Below are positions 17,101 through 22,277 of a stretch of 22,277 nucleotides of DNA, piece by piece (the stretch's first letter is position 1; every line of letters begins with the position of its first letter). The stretch comes from Rhodobacteraceae bacterium UBA6141 (GTDB lineage: Bacteria; Pseudomonadota; Alphaproteobacteria; Rhodobacterales; Rhodobacteraceae): positions 1 through 22,277 of the forward strand of contig DIVD01000082.1 of assembly GCA_002423245.1 (NCBI GenBank). Reading direction: 5' to 3'. The notes under the pieces were generated by a model. The model ran no database searches, was not told where the DNA came from, and saw only the letters and a list, made by a program, of their open reading frames with translations. A program made the translations under genes and the position numbers.

Positions 17101-17328
17101 GGCGGGCTGCCGCTGGTCCTTGCCTCCGGCGCCGGGGCCGAGGCGCGCGAGGTGCTGGGCTGGATCATCGTGGGCGGGCTCGGGCTTGCCACCATCGCGA
17201 CGCTCTATCTCACGCCGCTGGCCTATCTGCTGCTGGCGGGCCTGTCGAAGCCCAGGGCCGCCGAGGAGGCGCGCCTGCACCGCGAGCTGGTCGAGGCGGC
17301 GGCGCGCGGGACGGTGCCGGGGGAATAG
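14152..17328 (+). CDS. RND-family efflux permease (HAE1-like)
   Basis: 1058-residue proton-driven inner-membrane exporter. Topology is typical: first helix near residues 29-50, a large periplasmic domain, helices 2-6, a second large periplasmic domain starting near TLRQELTPPEDRA, helices 8-12. The proton-relay residues are conserved: Asp416-Asp417 in GMVVDDAIVVLENI (helix 4) and Lys940 in AKNGILIVEF (helix 10). TAIIFLFLRD and FIPLSFLPGQTGGLFREF are family signatures. The ATG (14152) overlaps the adaptor stop by four bases, so the two are translated together. The substrate cannot be read from sequence; drugs, detergents or lipid-like compounds are all possible. The stop at 17328 is followed two bases later by a small ORF and then a metallo-hydrolase gene. 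Confidence 0.96.
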   Translation: MTAPPGERSAAAALEAAAIARSGTALLVRRPILAFVLNALIVLAGLGALMGAEVRELPDVDRPVVSVTTDFSGAAPETIDREITAVIEGAAGRVAGVKSISSTSRFGQSRVTVEFRDDVALDVAATDLRDAVARIRNSLPDDVDEPRVVKADANAEPVMRVAVTSATRSPQELTGLVEDLVEDRLLSAPGVADLQIYGDREQVFRVDIDMAQLASRGLTLADVRATLANVAFDAPAGSLGSQRQSLLVRATAALTTGAEFEALNITPDVRLGEVALVTLGPDTGETMLRANGQTGIGIGIVRQAQSNTLDISEAVTGVVEEVQAILPPDVRIFITSDTATFINGAIHEVEIALGLSVLIVTAIIFLFLRDARATLIPVIAMPVSLIGTLAALWLVGFSINILTLLALVLATGMVVDDAIVVLENIVRHRGQGMGARAAAVLGTQQVFFAVIATTTTLAAVFIPLSFLPGQTGGLFREFGFTLAIAVLLSSVTALTLCPVLASRLLKGQQAAGSEPSGLFGRIGAWLAGLYARSLRRVLGAPMVVLALAAVFALTAAMLFTTLRQELTPPEDRALALLSINAPQGVALDYTDAKIRQIEDLLQPLRESGEVTSVFANIGMGGRDNRGFMVLGLADWAARTRSQQEIVAEIDQRLRAVIGLRIFAIQPNSLGIRGAGQGLSFAVVGDSYDALAAAAEALVARMEQIPAFGQVRVDYDTTQPQLFIEVDRARASDLGVDIDGLGEALQAVLDGRTVATVFLDDKSHDVKMISTSDPVNDPGDLERIFVKSGAGSAAGGQMVPISSFVTLEERAIAPELRREGQMRSVPVSAGLTGDLGLGEAWAQVQALAPEVLPEGARLVPLAEAATLGETSGGLLITFGMAIVIVLLVLAAQFESFVSAFIVMATVPLGLGCAVVAMALTGGSLNVYSQIGLVLLVGIMAKNGILIVEFANQLRDEGHSVRAAIEEACSVRLRPVMMTMVATVLGGLPLVLASGAGAEAREVLGWIIVGGLGLATIATLYLTPLAYLLLAGLSKPRAAEEARLHRELVEAAARGTVPGE

Positions 17329-17330
17329 CC

Positions 17331-17477
17331 ATGCCCGCAGGCCGCGCCACGCATCCGGTGCCGGACGGCGCTGCCGCCGGCAGGATGCGCCGCCGTCCCC
17401 CCGCGCGGCGGCCGGCGCGCCCGCCGGCCCGCCCGAGGGGCGCGGGGGTGACGCCTGCGCAGGGCGGGCCGGCATGA
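17331..17477 (+). CDS. possible 48-residue Arg/Pro/Ala-rich small ORF
   Basis: A short ORF of 48 codons beginning two bases after the permease stop. GGGGGAA lies about five bases before its ATG (overlapping the permease end), and its TGA overlaps the ATG of the next gene in ATGA, the coupling used elsewhere in this run. The product is basic and rich in Pro, Arg, Ala and Gly (for example RMRRRPPARRPARPPARPRG), with no hydrophobic helix and no family I recognise. In such GC-rich DNA, an open frame of this length is expected by chance, and the composition looks non-coding. It may serve only to carry ribosomes across the 145-bp gap. Confidence 0.3.
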   Translation: MPAGRATHPVPDGAAAGRMRRRPPARRPARPPARPRGAGVTPAQGGPA

Positions 17478-18574
17478 TGCCCGCGCCCGCCTTCCGGCTG
17501 CGCGCGGTGTCGGGCTTCGGCGTCAAGGGCCCCGCCTGCTTCCTGCTGGAGGCGGCGGGCGCGCGGCTGATGCTCGATCTGGGCGAGGGGCCGGATGCCG
17601 GGCGGCGCCCCGATCTTGCCGGCATCGGCCGGGTGGATGCGATCGTGATCAGCCACGGCCATGCCGACCACGCCGGTGCGCTGGACCTTGCGCCCGGGCT
17701 TTGCGCGCCGCCGGTCTTCGCCACCGCGCCGGTGCGGGCGCTGGCCGCGGATCCCCGGCTTGCGGGCGCGCGCGATCTGCCGCTTGCCGGGCAGGTGCGG
17801 CTGGCGGGGCTGGCGGTGGAGACCGGGCCTTGCGGCCATGCCCCCGGCGCGGTCTGGATGCGGATCGGCGGGGCGGGGGGCCTTCTCTATACCGGCGACA
17901 TGGGCGCCGAGAGCAGCCTTTACCGCTGGCTGCCGCCGCCCCCCGCGAGGGCGCTGGTGTTCGACGCCTCCTATGGCGCGGCGGATGAGCCGCTGGCGGG
18001 GCAGCTTGCCGCACTGGCGGCGATGGCCGCGGCCCGCCCCCTGCTGCTGCCCGCCCCGCCGGCCGGGCGCGGGCTGGAAATGGCGCTCGCCTTCGCGGCG
18101 GCCGGCCTGCCGGTGGCGCTCTGCCCGGCGCATCGGCAGGTGGCAGGGCGCCTGCTCGACCATCCCGGGGCGCTGGTGCCGGGCGGGGCGGGGGCGCTGG
18201 CGGGGTTGCTGGCGGGCAGCGCGGCGCTGCGCGCGGACAGCCCGGCTGAGGGCGTGATGATCGCGGCAAGGCCCAATGGCGATGCCGGGCTGGCGGCCGG
18301 GTTGATCGCGCGCTTCGTCCGCACGCGCGAGGCCGGGATCGTCTTCACCGGCCACCTGGCAACCGGCAAGCCCGCCGCCGCACTGGTCGCCTCGGGCGCG
18401 GCCAGCTTCCGGCGCTGGAACGTGCATCCCCGCCGCCGCGACATCGCGGCGCTGGCAGCGTCGGTGCGTCCCGGCCTTGCCATGGCGGCCTTCGTGGCGC
18501 CGCAGGGCGCCGCCGATCTGGCCGCGGCGCTGCCGTCCCTGCCGCTGGTGCTGGCGCCGGAGATGCGCTGGTGA
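17474..18574 (+). CDS. MBL-fold metallo-hydrolase with beta-CASP-like features
   Basis: 366-residue metallo-beta-lactamase-fold protein. The zinc motif HGHADH is at 61-66, further ligands are probably His122 (CGHAPG) and Asp142 (YTGDM). Beyond the core, features recall beta-CASP nucleases (CPSF73, RNase J, ligase-associated exonuclease): LVFDASYG (Asp164) resembles motif A, LLLPAPPAGRGLEMAL resembles the LIPVFAVGRAQELL-type strand-helix, FTGHLATG (His294) could be motif B and NVHPRRRDIAAL (His318) motif C. It could therefore act on RNA or DNA, but motifs A-C are diverged and ordinary hydrolase activity is possible. Two adjacent ATGs (17474, 17477) are candidates; the ribosome site is weak. 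Its stop overlaps the next start (GTGA), pointing to a shared role. Confidence 0.8.
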   Translation: MMPAPAFRLRAVSGFGVKGPACFLLEAAGARLMLDLGEGPDAGRRPDLAGIGRVDAIVISHGHADHAGALDLAPGLCAPPVFATAPVRALAADPRLAGARDLPLAGQVRLAGLAVETGPCGHAPGAVWMRIGGAGGLLYTGDMGAESSLYRWLPPPPARALVFDASYGAADEPLAGQLAALAAMAAARPLLLPAPPAGRGLEMALAFAAAGLPVALCPAHRQVAGRLLDHPGALVPGGAGALAGLLAGSAALRADSPAEGVMIAARPNGDAGLAAGLIARFVRTREAGIVFTGHLATGKPAAALVASGAASFRRWNVHPRRRDIAALAASVRPGLAMAAFVAPQGAADLAAALPSLPLVLAPEMRW

Positions 18575-19182
18575 TCCCGCTTTTCGGCCAGTCCTTCGTG
18601 TTCCTGCGCCATGGCGAGACCGCGCATAACCGCGAGGGCATCATCGCCGGGTCCAGCGATGTGCCGCTCAACGCCACCGGCCGCGCACAGGCCGAGGCCG
18701 CGGCGGATCTGCTGGCGGGGGCGGGGATCGGCGCCATCTGGTGCTCGCCCCTGATCCGGGCGCGGGCGACGGCCGAGATCGTCGCCGCCCGCACCGGCCT
18801 GCCCGTGCGGGTGCTGCCCGGCCTTGCCGAGCGCAACTGGGGCGCCTGGGAGGGTCAACCCCACCACGTTCTGGTGCGCGAGAGGGTGCCCCCCGGCGGC
18901 GGCGAGGGGCCGGGCGCCTTCCAGACCCGCGTCACCGCCGCGCTGGCGCAGGTCGCGCCGCCCTTCCCGGCGCTGATCGTCGGCCATTCCGGCACCGCGC
19001 GCGTGCTCGCGGCGCTGCTTTGCCCCGGGGTCGTGCTGCCGCGCTTTGCCAATGCCGTGCCGGTGCTGTGGCAGCGCGAGGAGGAGGACGAGGAGGAGGC
19101 GGCGGCTGGCCGTGCCCCCGGCTGGTCGCTGCGCCTGGCCGGCGGTGGCGCTGCGCGGGATGCCCCGCCTCGCGATCGCTGA
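18571..19182 (+). CDS. histidine phosphatase superfamily protein (phosphoglycerate mutase-like)
   Basis: 203-residue protein. The phosphoacceptor motif FLRHGETAHN puts the catalytic His at residue 14, the likely acid is Glu87 in LAERNWGAWEG, and the second histidine is His139 in VGHSGT. These fit cytosolic histidine phosphatases such as CobC, GpmB-like or general phosphatases; the substrate is not apparent and no cobalamin gene is nearby. The start is GTG at 18571, with GGAG eight bases upstream, overlapping the MBL stop. After about residue 165 the sequence is low-complexity (an acidic EEEDEEE run, then Arg/Gly/Ala), probably a disordered tail. Its TGA (19180-19182) directly abuts the stop of the convergent next gene, together forming TGATCA. 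Confidence 0.9.
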   Translation: MIPLFGQSFVFLRHGETAHNREGIIAGSSDVPLNATGRAQAEAAADLLAGAGIGAIWCSPLIRARATAEIVAARTGLPVRVLPGLAERNWGAWEGQPHHVLVRERVPPGGGEGPGAFQTRVTAALAQVAPPFPALIVGHSGTARVLAALLCPGVVLPRFANAVPVLWQREEEDEEEAAAGRAPGWSLRLAGGGAARDAPPRDR

Positions 19183-19941
19183 TCACTCCAGCCCGCGCAG
19201 TTGCAGCGGCGCCAGCGGCGCCACGCTGCGGAACAGCCGCCGCTCCGACGGCGCGCGGGCCGAGCGATCCGCGCCAAGCGTCAGGCTGACCGACAGCCGC
19301 GCCACGGTTTCCGCCTTCAGGCTGTCATCGCCCCAGAGCCCGCTGCGCCCGACCGAGGCGTCGATCACCACCGGCGCCGAGGCCAGATACCAGCGCGCGC
19401 CGATCCGTCCCTCGTACCCCGTCGCGGAAAAGTCCGACTCGTCATAGTCCGCCACCATCCCCGCGACATAAATCCCGACGCGGTCCGACAGCGCATGTTC
19501 CAGCGCGCCCTGGGCAAAGATGAAGTCGAAGCTGCCGGGGTTGCGGATGCCGATGCCCGCCTTCGCCTCGGCACGGGTGTTCGCGCCCAGATCGACCATC
19601 GCCTCCGCCCCGAGCGCGAAGATGGTCGCATCCACCCCGTCCAGATCGGCGACATGGCCGAACAGCCCGTATTTCCGCCCCGGCCCCGGCACCATGTAAA
19701 GATGCCCGTCGATGCTGCCCAGAAGACCGGTTTCCTGATCGGTCAGCCCCAGATCGAACTGCAACCCGTGATGGGCGGTGATGGCGAAGTCGATGGCGAG
19801 GGTGCCCGTGGCGCGGGTCTCGCCGTCCAGCGATACCGCGCCGATCCGCGCCTCGGCCTGGGTGAAGCCAAGCGAGGACTGCGCGAGCGCCGGGGCGGCG
19901 AGGGTGAGGGCGAACGTGGCGGCAAGCGCGGCGGATTTCAT
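19183..19941 (-). CDS. exported protein of unknown family, possible beta-barrel
   Basis: 252 residues. The first 20 are a clear signal peptide (MKSAALAATFALTLAAPALA, cleavage after ALA). The mature protein has no transmembrane helix, cysteines or metal motif, and shows many short alternating hydrophobic/polar strands separated by turns rich in Gly, Asp and Asn, such as GLQFDLGLTDQETG, AKAGIGIRNPGSFDF and GYEGRIGARWYLA. This pattern fits an outer-membrane or periplasmic beta-barrel/beta-sandwich. The C-terminus (LQLRGLE) lacks the aromatic final residue typical of outer-membrane barrels and the last 30 residues look loosely structured, so location is uncertain. AGAGGAG sits seven bases before the ATG at 19941. 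It is expressed separately from gyrA, across an AT-rich region and a terminator. Confidence 0.75.
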   Translation of the reverse strand: MKSAALAATFALTLAAPALAQSSLGFTQAEARIGAVSLDGETRATGTLAIDFAITAHHGLQFDLGLTDQETGLLGSIDGHLYMVPGPGRKYGLFGHVADLDGVDATIFALGAEAMVDLGANTRAEAKAGIGIRNPGSFDFIFAQGALEHALSDRVGIYVAGMVADYDESDFSATGYEGRIGARWYLASAPVVIDASVGRSGLWGDDSLKAETVARLSVSLTLGADRSARAPSERRLFRSVAPLAPLQLRGLE

Positions 19942-20009
19942 CGAGAGACTCCTCTGGCGGCCGGCGAGGGGTGCAACAGCTGCACCTGCCCCCGTGACCC
20001 GGCGATTGC

Positions 20010-20068
20010 TAAAGTTGTCCCATAAAGCGTTCGTTAAGGAAAATTCTTAATTGTCAACTGGTTAAAAG
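20010..20068 (-). promoter_or_regulatory. AT-rich island upstream of the exported protein gene
   Basis: About 60 bases with far more A and T than the surroundings. On the minus strand it contains a perfect TTGACA (20057-20052) but no good -10 at 16-18 bases; TTAACG (20037-20032) is an alternative -35. It also holds an inverted repeat TTAAG-gaaaatt-CTTAA (20034-20050). Probably the promoter region of the gene at 19941, and possibly a site for an AT-preferring binding protein. Confidence 0.4.
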
Positions 20069-20070
20069 GT

Positions 20071-20097
20071 AAACGCCGCCCGGTCCGGGCGGCGTTT
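20071..20097 (-). terminator. intrinsic terminator of gyrA
   Basis: AAACGCCGCCCGG (20071-20083) and CCGGGCGGCGTTT (20085-20097) form a perfect inverted repeat around a single T; the real hairpin loop must use a few of the inner G-C pairs. On the minus strand, in the direction of gyrA, the stem ends in TTT followed by ACCTTTT. It lies 42 bases past the gyrA stop. Confidence 0.85.
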
Positions 20098-20138
20098 GCA
20101 GGGGTTTGCGGCAAGGACGCCGCGGTTCGGTCCTCCGC

Positions 20139-22277
20139 CTAGTCGTCCTCGCCCTGATCGGCGACGCGCGCGACCGAGACCACCTCTTCCCCCGGCGCGG
20201 TGTCGAACACCCGGACCCCGCCGGCAGAGCGCGAGCGGAAGCTGATCTGCTCCACCGGCACCCGGATCGACTGGCCGGTGGAGGTGGCCAGCATCACCTG
20301 ATCGCTGATCTCGACCGGGAAGGAGGCGACCAGCGGCCCGCCGCGCATCGCGCCGTCCATCGCCTTGACGCCGATGCCGCCGCGGCCGCGCACCGGGTAG
20401 CCGTGGCTGGAGGAGAGCTTGCCCATCCCGCGCGCGGTGATGGTCAGGATCAGATCCTCGGCCGCCGACATCTCGGCATAACGCTCGGGCGAAAGCTGCC
20501 CGGCCTCGACCGCGTCCTCCTCCTCGTCCGCCTCGCCCTCCTCGACCACGCCCGCCATCAGCCGGCGCTGCTTGAGGTAGGCCTCGCGTTCCGCCGGATC
20601 CGCCTCGAAATGGCGGATGATCGACATGGACACCACCCGGTCGCCCTCGGACAGGCGGATGCCGCGCACCCCGGTGGACTCGCGGCCCTTGAACACCCGC
20701 ACCTCGGTGGTGGGGAAGCGGATCGCGCGGCCCATCGCCGTGACCAGCATCACATCGTCATCGGCATCGCAGATCCGCGCATTCACCAGGCTGACGCCCT
20801 CGGGCAGCTTCATGGCGATCTTGCCGTTGCGCTTGACATTGGCGAAGTCCGACAGCGCGTTGCGGCGCACCTCGCCTTCCGAGGTGGCGAAGAACACCTG
20901 AAGGTTGTCCCATTCCGATTCCGGCTCGTCGACCGGCATCAGCGCCGCGATGGACACCCCCGGCGCGATCGGCAGGATGTTGACGATGGCCTTGCCGCGC
21001 CCGACGCGCCCGGCCAGCGGCAGGCGCCAGCATTTCAGCGAATAGACCATGCCGTCGGTGGTGAAGAACAGCAGTTGCGTGTGGGTGTTGGCCACGAAGA
21101 GGGTGGTCACCACGTCATCCTCTTTCGTCGCCATCGACGAAAGGCCCTTGCCGCCCCGGCGCTGGCTGCGGAACTCGGCCAGCGGTGTGCGCTTGATGTA
21201 GCCGCCCGAGGTGATGGTCACGACCATGTCCTCGCGCTCGATCAGATCCTCGTCCTCCATGTCGCCGGCCCAGTCCACGATCTCGGTGCGGCGCGGCACC
21301 GCGAACTGGGCGCGGATCTCGCGCAGCTCGTCCGAGATGATGGCCATGATCCGCTCGCGCGAGGCGAGGATCTCAAGGTATTCGCGGATCTTCGCGGCCA
21401 GCTCCTGCAGCTCGTCGGTGACTTCCTTCACGCCAAGCGCGGTCAGCCGTTGCAGGCGCAGATCAAGGATCGCGCGGGCCTGGGTTTCGGACAGGTTGTA
21501 GGTGCCGTCCTCGTTCATGCGGTGGCTGGGATCGTCGATCAGCTGGATGTATTCGGCGATGTCATGCGCCGGCCAGCGCCGGGTCATCAGCTTCTCGCGC
21601 GCCTCGGCCGCATCGGCGCTGGCGCGGATGGTGCGCACCACCTCGTCCACGTTCGACACGGCCACCGCAAGCCCGCACAGGATATGGCTGCGCTCGCGGG
21701 CCCGGCGCAGTTCGAAGGCGGTGCGCCGGGCCACGACCTCCTCGCGGAAGGTCACGAAATGGCTGAGGAAATCGCGCAGCGTCAGCTGTTCGGGCCGCCC
21801 GCCGTTCAGCGCCAGCATGTTGCAGCCGAACGAGGTCTGCATCGGGGTGAAGCGCCAGAGCTGGTTCAGCACCACATCGGGCGTTGCGTCGCGCTTCAGC
21901 TCGATCACCACGCGCACGCCCACGCGGTCGGATTCGTCGGCGATGTGCGAAATCCCCTCCAGCCGCTTGTCGCGCACCAGATCGGCGATCTTCTCGATCA
22001 TCGCGGCCTTGTTCACCTGATAGGGAATCTCGTCGAGGATGATGGCGAAGCGGTCCTTGCGAACCTCTTCCACGCGGGTCCTGGCGCGGATGATCACGCT
22101 GCCGCGCCCCTCGATATAGGCCTTGCGCGCGCCGGCGCGGCCCATGATCTGCCCGCCGGTGGGGAAGTCGGGGCCGGGGACATACTCCATCAGCGCTTCC
22201 GAGGTCAGGTCCGGGGTCTCGATCAGCGCCAGCGTCGCGTCGATCACCTCGCCCAGGTTGTGCGGCGGGATGTTGGT
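20139..22277 (-). CDS. gyrA: DNA gyrase subunit A, C-terminal 712 residues (5' end outside window)
   Basis: Partial gene; the first visible codons read TNIPPHNLGEVIDATLAL, corresponding to about residue 216 of E. coli GyrA, so the active-site tyrosine and quinolone-resistance region are off the edge. Visible parts: the breakage-reunion tower and coiled coil (FPTGGQIMGRAGARKAYIEG, FGCNMLALNGG, ILDLRLQRLTALG), then the C-terminal beta-pinwheel with the GyrA box QRRGGKG (21144-21164), which wraps DNA and gives gyrase its supercoiling activity. This box distinguishes it from ParC. An acidic insertion (EEGEADEEEDAVEAG) interrupts the pinwheel and the protein ends in QGEDD. A strong terminator follows. 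Confidence 0.98.
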   Translation of the reverse strand, partial: TNIPPHNLGEVIDATLALIETPDLTSEALMEYVPGPDFPTGGQIMGRAGARKAYIEGRGSVIIRARTRVEEVRKDRFAIILDEIPYQVNKAAMIEKIADLVRDKRLEGISHIADESDRVGVRVVIELKRDATPDVVLNQLWRFTPMQTSFGCNMLALNGGRPEQLTLRDFLSHFVTFREEVVARRTAFELRRARERSHILCGLAVAVSNVDEVVRTIRASADAAEAREKLMTRRWPAHDIAEYIQLIDDPSHRMNEDGTYNLSETQARAILDLRLQRLTALGVKEVTDELQELAAKIREYLEILASRERIMAIISDELREIRAQFAVPRRTEIVDWAGDMEDEDLIEREDMVVTITSGGYIKRTPLAEFRSQRRGGKGLSSMATKEDDVVTTLFVANTHTQLLFFTTDGMVYSLKCWRLPLAGRVGRGKAIVNILPIAPGVSIAALMPVDEPESEWDNLQVFFATSEGEVRRNALSDFANVKRNGKIAMKLPEGVSLVNARICDADDDVMLVTAMGRAIRFPTTEVRVFKGRESTGVRGIRLSEGDRVVSMSIIRHFEADPAEREAYLKQRRLMAGVVEEGEADEEEDAVEAGQLSPERYAEMSAAEDLILTITARGMGKLSSSHGYPVRGRGGIGVKAMDGAMRGGPLVASFPVEISDQVMLATSTGQSIRVPVEQISFRSRSAGGVRVFDTAPGEEVVSVARVADQGEDD

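Noticed and set aside
13975..17724. 1249-codon open frame antisense to the RND permease
   Set aside because: The composition (Arg, His, Gln, Asp-rich) is that of a shadow frame, and the sense strand encodes an unmistakable RND transporter.
20034..20064. CtrA binding site (TTAA-N7-TTAA)
   Set aside because: The TTAA elements here are spaced by 9 and 11 bases, not 7.

Overview
The window looks like chromosomal core DNA from a high-GC alphaproteobacterium, most likely a member of the Rhodobacteraceae (Rhodobacterales). This rests on base composition, strong GC-rich codon bias in every gene, the recognisable gene families and the style of the GyrA and SufT proteins. It is an inference; no 16S or other decisive marker is present. 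I see no transposase, integrase, phage gene, CRISPR array or toxin-antitoxin pair. The only hint of an integration scar is a 20-base tRNA-fMet-like fragment at the extreme left edge.

Layout. (1) 1-2564: an Fe-S assembly protein (SufT/MIP18 family, minus) is divergent from tgt (tRNA-guanine transglycosylase, plus) across a 385-bp gap holding three tandem 33-bp repeats. tgt converges on an ExoD-family membrane protein so tightly that their stop codons share a CTAG. (2) 2565-7350: an Old Yellow Enzyme family ene-reductase, then lon behind a heat-shock (RpoH)-type promoter, a textbook terminator, and an unusual HU-like protein in the position hupB holds in E. coli. (3) 7370-8566: two tRNA-Val genes (anticodons CAC and UAC) and a secreted von Willebrand-A-like (DUF1194) protein. 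(4) 8599-12607, minus strand: a four-gene pqi/MCE lipid-transport operon in which PqiA is split into two proteins, followed by a three-MCE-domain PqiB and the PqiC lipoprotein. (5) 13019-19182, plus strand: a tightly packed run of an RND efflux adaptor, an RND permease, a possible 48-codon ORF, a beta-CASP-like metallo-beta-lactamase-fold protein and a histidine phosphatase, with start/stop overlaps of four bases throughout. (6) 19183-22277, minus strand: an exported protein of unknown family, an AT-rich regulatory island, a strong terminator and the 3' two-thirds or more of gyrA, which runs off the right edge.

How the parts work together. The pqi operon and the RND operon are divergent from a 411-bp region containing a perfect 19-bp palindrome and other inverted repeats, so both envelope systems could share control, but no regulator gene is visible here. 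The lon-HU pair is protein quality control plus nucleoid protein. The remaining genes (tgt, tRNA-Val, sufT, gyrA) are housekeeping.

The least ordinary part is the coupled RND - small ORF - beta-CASP-like - histidine phosphatase run. I found no convincing wholly new system; the other noteworthy items are regulatory repeats and atypical family members.
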